Shown piece by piece: positions 11,062 through 20,500 of a stretch of DNA of 64,000 bases. A program made the translations under genes and the position numbers. Source of the stretch: Cornus controversa (Eukaryota > Streptophyta > Magnoliopsida > Cornales > Cornaceae); contig CM048845.1 of assembly GCA_026545225.1 (NCBI GenBank), forward strand, positions 18,507,001-18,571,000, read 5' to 3'. Within the stretch, counting starts at the first letter, position 1, and each line of letters starts with the position of its first letter. The notes below the pieces were generated by a model, which was not told where the DNA came from, did not search any database, and was given only the letters and a program-made list of their open reading frames with translations.

Positions 11062-11847
11062 TGTACACACAAATTTCGTGTCCGAGAACCTAGGAACGAA
11101 ATTGAGTAACAAACAGTCAATTTTATTAATTCAAAAAAAAAGGGGTACGATTCTTTGTGGTCGATTCTTTTACAATAAAGAATCTTCTTCTGATTCAATC
11201 TCCTTGATGTTTGGTACAAGGGCTTCGAAAGCTTGTTCTTGAACCGGTAGTGACAAACTTTTTTCAAAATTTTAGGATTGAGAAAGGCTTGACTGGATTT
11301 CCGATCGAGTGCCGATAGAGCTTGATCTCGAACGGTGGATTGAAGGTCTTCGGAGAAGAACGACACTTGTGTGGCGTGCTTGATGCTCTTCGTCTTCAGA
11401 ACTTCGAAGGTTGAAGGTCTTTGAAGTAGAACAGCACTTGTGTGACGTGCTTGATGTTCTTCGTCGTCCGAACTTCGAGTGTTGGTTGAGGTAGAACTTT
11501 TGTGTTCTCTTGAACTCTTTGTCTCTATGTTTTTCTGTCCTTCTGTCTGTCCCTTGAATGTGTAGGGTGACCTTGTATTTATAGGCAAAAGGGGTGGAGG
11601 TTTAATTTGGTAACTCCCCATTAATTGTGCCAACTTCCATAAAAAGAGATTTTGCCTCCTTTTATATGGAAATAAATTAAATTTAAATTTGAATTATCAC
11701 ACATATTTTTTAAAGGCCTGAACCTTCACGATTTTGACACATGTCTGTTGTTGGGACCCACAATCGTAGACTTAAATTGATCAAAAGTGTTTGACTTATT
11801 GACTAATCAGACGGTGATTAATCCATCATAAAATTTATGTGTCTACA
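11062..11847 (-). mobile_element. Solo LTR inside the PMD gene, TSD GCCCC
   Basis: The 786-bp insert begins TGTACACAC and ends GTGTCTACA, giving near-perfect short inverted ends (TGTACACA/TGTAGACA). It is flanked by identical 5-bp duplications GCCCC at 11057-11061 and 11848-11852. No internal retroelement genes exist, so it is a solo LTR left by LTR-LTR recombination. On the minus strand a TATAAATA box (at about 11580) and a following C/A-rich leader mark the likely promoter. The 214-codon open frame across it (11633 down to 10989) is not a gene; it simply crosses LTR DNA. Internally, two ~60-bp segments containing GAAGGTCTT and CACTTGTGTGRCGTGCTTGA are tandemly repeated (11340-11470). Confidence 0.92.
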
Positions 11848-12764
11848 GCCCCTTCACTTTCCTCTGAATCCAAACGGTGTTTGAAGGCGGCCTTCCACGG
11901 TTGGAGAGACCCCCAAAGTAAATGAAAATCTTGGGTTCATCACATGCATTCTCTACACCAATCTACTTGGAAAAAAGCTGGAATTTGTGAAGTTGTTATG
12001 GGCTCTACGTACCCAATTCGAGTCAACAATGATTTGGTTTTCGGGATTGCAGAGAGGTGGTGTTCTGAGACCAATACATTTCTATTCCCATGGGGTGAAG
12101 CAACCATTACATTGGAAGATATGATGGTTTTGGGTGGCTTCTCTGTTCTTGGTGCCTCCTCTGTTTCAATGCCTCTTCAAGCCCAAGAATTGGTCAAAAT
12201 TGAAGAAAATCTCAACCAAGTGTGAACAAGACTTGGAGGATCAAAATCCCCAAAGGCAGAGCATTGTGTATGGATCAAACATTTTATGCAGAGTGGAAAC
12301 GAATTCGAGCACGAAGCATTTCTTTCCCTATGGTTGTCTAGGTTTGTTTTCCCTGGAAATGTTTATAATACCATTTGTAAGCATGTTTTTCCAATTGCTA
12401 TTCACCTAGCAAGAGGGACACGAATCGCTTGCACCGGCTGTTCTTGCAAGCCTTTACAGAGATTTGAGCTTGTTAAAAGAAACAATTGTTGTTTCAACTG
12501 AATTAGAAGAAGCCAATGCAAATGATCATGAAACTTCTTTAGCAGTTAAACTATGGTCACCACTATGGTTAGCTCAATGTTGGGCTTGGGAGAGGTTACC
12601 CCCATTGCGGCCACAACCCAATGCCATCAAGTCTGGTGATCCGAGAATGGCTCAATGGCACTCTCTAAAAAGATCGAATTTTGAGAATGTGAGACAGGCT
12701 ATAGACTCTGCCAGAGATATTTTTCAATGGCGTCCATATGTCACAGCTGTACAAGGCTTGTCAC

Positions 12765-13314
12765 TAGGGATGGCAACGGGGTGGGGCGAGGTGGGTTTTG
12801 ACTTTTCTGTCCCCGTAACCGTTTAACTTTCCCCACTCCGTCCCCGCCCCGCAACCGTATATGAATGGGGCGGGGAGGGTTTTGACTTCCTCATTCCCAT
12901 AACCGTTTTAACTTTTCCTGCCCCGCCCCGTTTATACATTTTTTTTAATACAAATTTTTTTATAATAATAAATCTGATATTTCAATACATATACACCAAA
13001 AATACACATTTAGGTACATACAACACAATGGCTAATATTGAGTCATCCATTACTGATATAATAAGCTTGTATAGTTGTATGATATATATAATATTAATAT
13101 TTCCTTTATATATTATATATATAAGTATAAATATATATATATATATACTTAAACGGGGCGGGTACCCATCGGGGTAGGGTCTTACCCCATCCCCGTCCCG
13201 TTTAAGCGCAGGTTATTTTTTTTAATCCCATTCCTACCCTGTTTCCTTAAACGGGTTTTAAACAGGGCGGATCAAGACGGGTATTCGACGGGGCGGAGCA
13301 AATTGCCATCCCTA
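12765..13314. mobile_element. hAT-type MITE inside the PMD gene, TSD CTTGTCAC
   Basis: The 550-bp insert has terminal inverted repeats TAGGGATGGCAA and is flanked by perfect 8-bp duplications CTTGTCAC (12757-12764 and 13315-13322), the hallmark of the hAT superfamily. The ends are G/C-rich (GGGGTGGGGCG, CCCCGCCCC) and the centre is AT-rich with a (TA)n tract. It has no coding capacity. A truncated relative is visible at 35615-35720. Confidence 0.93.
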
Positions 13315-14165
13315 CTTGTCACTCCCCAAGTTTTACAAAGAAAAAGAAGAGTGGGCGTCAAACAATCTGAGCTTAGATGAAGAACTAGAGTCTTTTGCTC
13401 AATGCCTGAGGGCCTGCGAGCTTGCTGGTTTAGATTGTAGAGAACACTACCTCCCATATCGTGTTGCAATGCAATTTGGAATGGATCAAGACCATCCGGG
13501 ATGGGTTCCTCTTTTCAATGCAACTCCAGAAATGGCATGGAACAGTTATAGCAAGCCGGTTAGCAATGCAAAACAATATATTCCGTCTAGGCTCTTTGAG
13601 TTGGATGTTACCACCCGATACTTGAAATGGTGGAAGGAAGTGGTGTTTGTTCCTCAAAATGCAATTAAAGGCATTGTGCAAAGAAAAAGAAGTCCAAGGA
13701 GATGGAAAAGATTGTCACATACTTCAAAAGAAATGAAAGGAGGCAATGAATGTGGGAATGTGGAAGCAGATAAACACACTTGTGGGAATGTGGCAAACTA
13801 CTTGTAATGATAAGCCTTTGTTTGACACTACTCCATCTCAAAGTCTCTCTTCTTTGGCTTCAGATGACGGAGCTTCTATGAGAACAAAAACGAAACCAAT
13901 ACAACACATTATGCAGGGTGAATTTGCAACAAAGATATCAGAAACAGGCATTGAGCTTGCTCATAATCTTGACAGCAACAAGTCCAATGAAGAAGAGAAT
14001 AGTAGGGATTTCACATTCAGGCTACCAGAATTGGAACTCGAAGCTCAGATTCTCAAGCTAGAGAGAGAGGTTGCTGAGCTAAAAGCAGCAGAATTTGGCA
14101 ACCAGTGTGTGAAACGACCTACCCAAAATTATCTGACTCAAGCAGTACCATGCAGATATGCTTAA

Positions 14166-14640
14166 TTACATTTTTTCCCCTTTCTTTTCAGTAGTTCAAC
14201 TTTAGCCTCAGGATTGTGGATATATATATGATAAATTTTGAATCATATACTAGTGGGATTTAATTGATTTCAAATCATATGGCCAGCCTGTTTATAATTT
14301 AAGTAAATTTATCTAGAGCTTTTATATTGTTAATTTTTATATCTACTGATATGATACATTAAGCTTAAGCTTCCTCTAAATCAATCAATCTCCATGTCTA
14401 CTCCCTATCTCTTAGCAATTTAGTGGTGCATTCTTTTGCAGTATATTTAGAAGTGACACTACAGAAGACATCAATCAGCTCATTCAAAATTGAAAATACA
14501 TATATGTGTGTGTTTGTGATTGTATATATACACAGATACACTGAATCCTTGATTTTTTGGCCCTTTCATGATGTCAAGTTTAATAACTTTATTTAATGTT
14601 TTGTGACACTAGTCTTAGACCCTTAAACAAAAATTTCCCG
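14166..14640. other. Non-coding region downstream of the PMD pseudogene
   Basis: AT-rich DNA with short TA and TG runs. I see no gene or structured element. Confidence 0.5.
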
Positions 14641-14641
14641 A

Positions 14642-14992
14642 AACCTTTGGGTGAAGAACTTTCTATCGCAATAAATCAAGTGATTAGTTATTGTATTTCC
14701 CGAGTTGAGGTGCGAAATGTGAAGCAGTGTTAATTGTTCTCTGAATTTTTTTTTTAAATCATATGCTCATCATTGATAATAAAGAAAAAGAAATTTGATT
14801 TACATTGCGTTGGTCTCAATAAAACACAATACTAATGAAATAAGAATTCTCATACATCAGTCTTTCTTATCTGTCACAGAAAAAATTAGAAGAGAGATTT
14901 GATTTATTGTTTGATCTAATGATGCAATTCGAAACCAAATTATCTCTTATGATCTTCAAATGTGGTTCTATCACAAACTATGGTTCCTACTT
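14642..14992 (-). repeat. Inverted partner of the 6869-7212 repeat
   Basis: In reverse complement this stretch follows 6869-7212 base for base with only scattered substitutions and a different A/T-run length. It runs from GGTGAAGAACTTTCTATCGC to CACAAACTATGGTTCC. The two copies are about 7.4 kb apart in opposite orientation. Confidence 0.9.
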
Positions 14993-15014
14993 AATTTAGG
15001 AAAAGAAGAAGGAG

Positions 15015-15225
15015 AAAGGTTGGTTCTGATGGATTTCCTGCCAGGTTCTATCAAAGGTATTGGAGCATAGTGGGTGCTGATGTGATTCAGGCAATTTAAT
15101 TCTTTTTTTGTCAGTCTAAGATACTTATGAGTTTGAATTCTACCTTTTGTGCTTTGATTCCTAAGGTTGGTGATTACAGGCCTATTTCATTGTCTAATTT
15201 GCTATATAAGATTATCATTAAGTGA
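15015..15225 (+). pseudogene. LINE reverse transcriptase fragment
   Basis: The plus-strand reading gives GSDGFPARFYQRYWSIVGAD, then after a stop STFCALIPKVGDYRPISLSN and LLYKIIIK. This is the conserved PDGF...W..VG...ALIPK...RPISL block of plant L1-type non-LTR retrotransposon reverse transcriptase. Only about 70 residues remain, with an in-frame stop. It lies directly beside the inverted-repeat copy. Confidence 0.8.
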
Positions 15226-15576
15226 CATAAAAGAAATGAAGTAAAGTAGTTGTGCAGCAAGTTATTATAAAATCTCACTCATCTATCTCCCTCCTCTCCT
15301 ACTCCTCAGCATCATCTCCCTCGTCATCTCTATATATATCATGTTCTGGTGCCTCACGAAGCATCTGTTTAAGAGTGCGTAAATGGAGAGAGAGACTTTG
15401 GACATGATATTTGATCTTGTGCAAGTGAGAGTTGCCCACTGCAGCTGTTTGTCACGGCCCAAGTGTTTCTCCACCACTCTAACCTTATTACTTAAAGAAA
15501 GTGTTTACAAGGCTCACTCTAACACTTAGAGCTTCTCTCACTTCTGAAGCTTGATTCTTACAAATGACTACTTTGC

Positions 15577-15585
15577 CTATTTATA
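15577..15585 (-). promoter_or_regulatory. TATA box of the HSE-rich LTR
   Basis: TATAAATAG on the minus strand within the putative LTR. The heat-shock-element motifs lie upstream of it (higher coordinates). Confidence 0.5.
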
Positions 15586-15850
15586 AGCATCCTAATTCCT
15601 CTCTAGAAACTTCTTCATAAATGCTTACATATTTATTACACTCTACAAGTCTCTCTACAATTCTAGAACTTTCTACTATTCTAAACTCTTCTTTAAACTT
15701 CTACAAATATCTACAATACTCTCCAACATTATAGAAACTTCTAGTTCTCTCTATACAACATTTTACACTTCTCTAGACAACTCTGAAAATTTCACTTTAC
15801 TTTTAGAATGTTTTAGAGTACTCTAGAATACTCCACACTTCTCTAGATAC

Positions 15851-15873
15851 TTCCGGAATATTCTAGAATATTC
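15851..15873. promoter_or_regulatory. Perfect five-unit heat-shock element
   Basis: Five alternating units TTC-GAA-TTC-GAA-TTC are each separated by two bases with no mismatch, matching the nTTCnnGAAnnTTCn consensus bound by heat-shock factor trimers. More sites surround it: a perfect three-unit site at 15661-15673, GAA/TTC pairs at 15606-15613 and 15734-15741, and an imperfect five-unit run at 15911-15933. Confidence 0.6.
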
Positions 15874-16116
15874 CACATCTCTCTATAATACTCCACACAT
15901 TTTTAGACTCTTCCGGAAGACTCTAGAACTTTGTTCTCTCTATGCCATGCAGATGCCAAATAAAATCCTGCTCGGCCTGCGTTGCACCTGCGTGGCAAAA
16001 CCTCCTCTCGTAAGTTAGAGTTGAAACACTAGCTGTTGGACATGATATTTGATCTCGTGTAAATGAGAGTTGCCTATTGCAGCTGTTGGTGGAGTTAGCA
16101 GCAAGATGGTAGACAT

Positions 16117-16675
16117 TGTCGACGGATCATATCAAGATTGGATTAGCTTGATCCAATCTGAATCTATAAGAAATATATGTGATCCGATATGATAATTTAA
16201 CCAATTATCTGTTATTCGATTTGATAGTTCATCCGATATCTGATCCAATTACCCGATTAAGTGGTGTAATTTTTGTTAAAAGTTTTAAAATAAAAAAAAA
16301 GTGAGATAAAGACCAAAAAATATGGGGAAAAAAGAGAAAAAAAATAGATTTTCGATTCTTATTTAAGACAAAACAATAAGGAGTGAAAAATCAATAGGAA
16401 GAAAGAATTAAAAAAAATCAAGAAAAACAAAAATAATTAAGTGTTCAAATACTACAAATGATAAAACACTTGTAAACAACATTTTTTTTCTTTAATTTTT
16501 CATCAATTGCATTCGAGTTGAATGATAGTTAATACATATATAACATGTCATATATTATATCTTTTGACGATAATCAAAATCTAATTTGTTTATTTAAAGA
16601 ACTATCAGATTAAATATTCAAACCATACCCGACTTATCGGATCGGATTCAAATTGGATTCTGATCCATTGACAAG
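16117..16675. mobile_element. MITE-like element with imperfect inverted ends
   Basis: The left end TTGTCGACGGATCA and the reverse complement of the right end (TTGTCAATGGATCAGAATCC) pair as imperfect inverted repeats. GATCCGATAT-type motifs recur inwards from both ends around an AT-rich core. No coding capacity. The target duplication could not be identified, so the superfamily (hAT is plausible) is a guess. Confidence 0.5.
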
Positions 16676-16679
16676 CCTA

Positions 16680-17575
16680 TCTACAGCACCTTCTAGGTTG
16701 AACAACAGCATGTCAGCAACTACCATAGACTATTCTTTTAATTCAATTTCAATCGTAGGACTTCTATCCGAATCCAAAGTGTATGTTTCACCACCACTCA
16801 GCCTAGAACTAAAATCTCAAATCTTCGAGTCTTGGAGTTGAACCCTAAACTATCAATTCATAAGAATCAAATAGGACTATTGAGGTTCAAGGAATCATGG
16901 GTTGTCTGTATTGTAACAAAGCACCTAACCAGAGCTCAACAGGAAAGAAATATGGATCAATTCAAGTCTATCTGCTTGGCTGAATGATCATGCAGGACAC
17001 TTTCCCAGTAAAGAAAGCATATCTCATACATGCAATGCAAACAACATTGTATGCTCATGAGCAGATAACCTAAGTGATTTATGGTGCTTGATATACCATT
17101 AAACATTTAAATCTTCAACTTGGAGCTACAAGAGTGAAAGATGAGAAGAAATTACCTTGAAGCAAATGATCAAAATTCGGGCCTCCAACGAAGGAAGCTA
17201 AAACTGATGAAGTTCCATATTAATATCATTACATTTTCTCAACTAGCTTCTTTTTAATGAAAATCATTCTCGATCCACCAGAAAAACCCTCCGCCCTTGG
17301 TTTCAATGATCTAGGGGCATTATTTGACAGCAGAAAGACCAAGATAATGACAAAAAAAATTCCCCGAATATTATTCATTTACTGCCTTTGAATATTAGAA
17401 GTGCCTAGAAACTCTTCATTTCTCGTGCACCACACCTTTCGTTTGCAATCAACAATTTTTGGATGCAACAATACCGCTGATGATAGACGGATATCAGAAC
17501 CTATTGAGAATCAGATATTTGATAGATTTACAGTGAAATAGAATTTTACATTTTGTGAGTGCAAGCAACAGATGA
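16680..17575. other. 3' flank of CRL, no gene seen
   Basis: The sequence between the MITE and the CRL stop codon has no recognisable coding region. The part nearest 17575 should contain the CRL 3' UTR and poly(A) site on the minus strand. No transposon ends were recognised. Confidence 0.4.
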
Positions 17576-20500
17576 TCAGTCTTGGAGGACAAATGAGCCC
17601 TCTATCCTTCTCTCCATGGGCTGAGGAGGAAAATTCAAAGGAGAAAGCATGTCAATGAAACTTGAAGCAGGTGCAGGCTTGAACTCGTAAGGACCTCCCT
17701 TCACTCCCCAAACCTGTGATAAACAAAACAGAAGAAACTATTACCAGAGGTTTTTGGTTTATTCTACTGCAAAACTTCTAAAATCTATAAAATTCTTCAC
17801 AGTAATGTAATAAGGGCATGATGACTAACTTGGTTTCCATCATCATCATAACCCCTATCCCAGCTATGTATCTCATTATTCTTCAAGACAGCAAGTTCTG
17901 AGGTACAGTATGCTGCACCATTCTGTCATTATATTAAAACCATCACCGAAAGTAAGTTGACAGGGGGAAAAAAAAAAGAATATAGGCTTAACTAAAGAAC
18001 ACATTGTTATGAAATTCCACTCCAAGATCCAACTCTGTTATAGTACATATTGAAGCAGAGAGAAAACAGCAGACAACTATGGCAACAAGATCAACAGGAT
18101 ACCCATGAATTAGGAAATCCGTCTGGTGGAGTTGAACCTTCATATAAGCAGCGTTTTCCACGTTCACAGCGTTTAAGATGTATGGTGGTTAAATGTTCTG
18201 CAATGTCCTGCACATGGAATAGCACAATGTGAACCAACAGTAGCAGTAAAAGTGATAAGATGAATATGACTTGGAAGAATATTTTAGCTACAACCTAAGG
18301 TATGAGATCTCAATGGTGACATTGACACAGAGCAAAGCTTAAGTGGGTTAACAGCAGCAATTATCTGCTATGATTATTAATTTGAAATTCATGCCCTATC
18401 ACCTTCTAGGAGACCTTAACTATTGAATGTTCCCTAAGTTTGGCTTCCATATCGCTTAGCCCAGTGAAATCCTTTTCCAGTTGCACAACATCAAGAGAGA
18501 ACAAGGACTGTGATACCATCTGACGAGTCACACTAAGACTACCAACATTTATATAAAATCACAGGAAATTCGACTGAGAGACAACTGCCTAAAACTAGGA
18601 GAAAAGGGAGGAAGATGGGAGGATTACACCCTCTCCCAGAATAGGGGAGAAGTGATGAATCCATCCACCTAAAAACCAATAAATAAATAAAGTTCACTTT
18701 GAGAAAATCTGAAATCTACATTACAACAAGAACAAACTCCTTCCTGCTTCATTTTAAGTAAAAATAAGTTCAAAAAAGAAAAGAAGAAAACAGTTGACAG
18801 CAAACCACCTTTACAAAAAAAATTAGGGTATTTCATTCTGACAAAAGGTCAGGAAACTTTTCTGTCCAACTCAAAAACAAACAGGAAAAAAGAAACAGAA
18901 AAGAAAGAAAGGGGAACTTTTAGCAGCCAAGTCAAATGGATATGCTAGGTAATAACAGGTCCAACATGTCCATGACATATATTTAGGGAGTATAATTTAA
19001 AAGTTGTAGGATTATGGCTCATATTAAAACTGGCAATTCAACATTCTGGCTCACCACAACTGCAATCTACACCATTTGTACTCTAGTCGGGTGACTGATC
19101 CCCTTCATCATAAGGCAGTTAATATGCATCCAGTTTAGGTAAATGGACCATAAAAATTGTCTTTGATCCAAATTAAATTCATTCCCAAATAGACAAGTGT
19201 CTCAATGATCCAAGCGAACAAAAATATTTTAGTAATCACGCATATAAAGTAGCAAATCAAAGTAAAAGAGAGAAAATTTTTAAGTGGAAAACCCTAGAAA
19301 AGAATAAAACTCCAAAACTTCGGTCTATGCACAAATAGTCCACTATAGAGAGAGGTTTGCAACTCTAGTTATCAGACTCTACACCCTAGAATCACCTAGT
19401 TCCCTTTGATCCAAATTCACTCATGCCAATCTTCCACGACCACTAACTATTGTCTATCAACAAAATTGTTCCCCGACAAAGTTTGCTCTCCTTGGTTGTT
19501 TGATTTTCCTTGATCCATATAAATCCCTAGATTATCTCAAAGCTCCAAAATTTTCTCTATCAATAATTCATACAAAAATAAAAACTCATAAGACTAATTA
19601 TAGGTTCATGCTCTCATGTCCTAAATTTATTATAACTATAAATTTATAGTCATTATATAAGAATCCTTGATAAAATAGAAAGTTGTATTCTAGGGGTATC
19701 TCCTCTACCTTCTAAAGTGGTAGGTGAGGGTTCAAGTCCCCATAGGGGCAAATGGATGAGTGAGTTTCTTGCCAAGAAAAAAAATAGAAAATACGAAACT
19801 TAAACAAAAAAACTCTCTGCCGATGATCAATCAAGCTACTCTAGTAGCCTTTCATCAATAGAGTCAATCGATAGTAGGCTTCATAGCATTCTGTCCTTAT
19901 TTGAATGAAGGGTCCGAAGTTTGATAAACAAAATTATGCCTTTGGATTTTAGATGATCCAACATTGCAGAACCCAACACCCAATTTCAGTATCAAAAGTA
20001 GAACATCAAACTTTCCTTATCAATGAAATTAAGAGCTTTGTTTTACCCCTAATTCTCTCCCCTTATTTAACAAAATTACTTCACACCCATTTTACCCCTA
20101 AAGTTTATTTAACAAATACTCTTTTTTTCACATTTCACAATTTTTAATTTTTTTATTCAAATAAAAGAATGGGCAAGTAAATAGTTTTTGATTGCTAGTA
20201 ACGTCAATCTAATTATGTGGCCTGATTTGCATAGTTGAGAAGATTATTTGCAATATGTTGAGTTATATGCAATTTACCCTTTTATTTGAACAAAGAATGG
20301 ACAGATTAGTAGTTTTTCATTGTTAGCAACGGCAGCCTAACATCGTGGACTAATTTGCATGTTTCGCATAGTTTGGGGGGTTATTTTTAATATCCAGGGG
20401 TTCCTTTTTTTTCTTTTCTTTTGTACTTTACCCTTTTCTTTATTTCTTTTTCTGAATGGCAAACTATTCATTTTACATTACCATTAATGGAAGACTAATG

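Larger units (their letters stand above)
10908..14165 (+). pseudogene. Plant mobile domain (PMD/MAIN-like) gene, broken by two insertions
   Basis: Conceptual reading from the ATG at 10908 gives a leader (TAHFLPPTVTHIIDGPTLKL), then FNP-like LHFPLNPNGVFKAAFHGW, then VFGIAERWCSETNTFLFPWG and ATITLEDMMVLGGFSVLG. After these come FEHEAFLSLWLSRFVFP and KLWSPLWLAQCWAWERLPPL, and finally YLPYRVAMQFGMDQDHPG. This is the aminotransferase-like plant mobile domain architecture, found in MAIN/MAIL proteins and in transposon-carried copies. A C-terminal leucine-rich coiled coil (LEAQILKLEREVAELKAA) lies in another frame at 13746-14165, reached by a frameshift or an unrecognised intron. Damage: a solo LTR at 11062-11847, a hAT MITE at 12765-13314, in-frame stops near 11917 and at 12223, and a net +1/-2 frameshift near 12430. 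Both insertions sit in frame-compatible sites once one TSD copy is ignored, so the gene was coding before they arrived. Confidence 0.85.
15450..16032 (-). mobile_element. Candidate solo LTR rich in heat-shock elements
   Basis: The insert starts TGTCACGGCCC and on the other side ends GTTGAAACA followed by CTAG. CTGTT occurs immediately outside both limits (15445-15449 and 16033-16037). Inverted motifs AGTGTTTC ... ACTCTAAC and GTTAGAGTTGAAACACT lie near the two ends. Read on minus, a TATAAATAG box at 15585-15577 has about 440 bases of upstream sequence packed with TTC/GAA inversions. No internal genes remain. The extra CTAG at one end makes the boundary inexact, and the insert interrupts two copies of a ~50-bp repeat, so the 5-bp duplication could be accidental. 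A copia or gypsy LTR is the best guess. Confidence 0.5.
15396..16088. repeat. Two ~50-bp direct repeats flanking the 15.45-16.03-kb insert
   Basis: GGACATGATATTTGATCTTG ... GCCCACTGCAGCTGTT (about 15396-15449) recurs with a few substitutions as GGACATGATATTTGATCTCG ... GCCTATTGCAGCTGTT (about 16037-16088). The arrangement fits a tandem minisatellite pair into which the LTR-like insert entered. Confidence 0.75.

Noticed and set aside
10989..11633. A 214-codon minus-strand open frame
   Set aside because: It lies almost wholly within the solo LTR defined by GCCCC duplications, has a low-complexity composition and no domain. It is non-coding LTR sequence.
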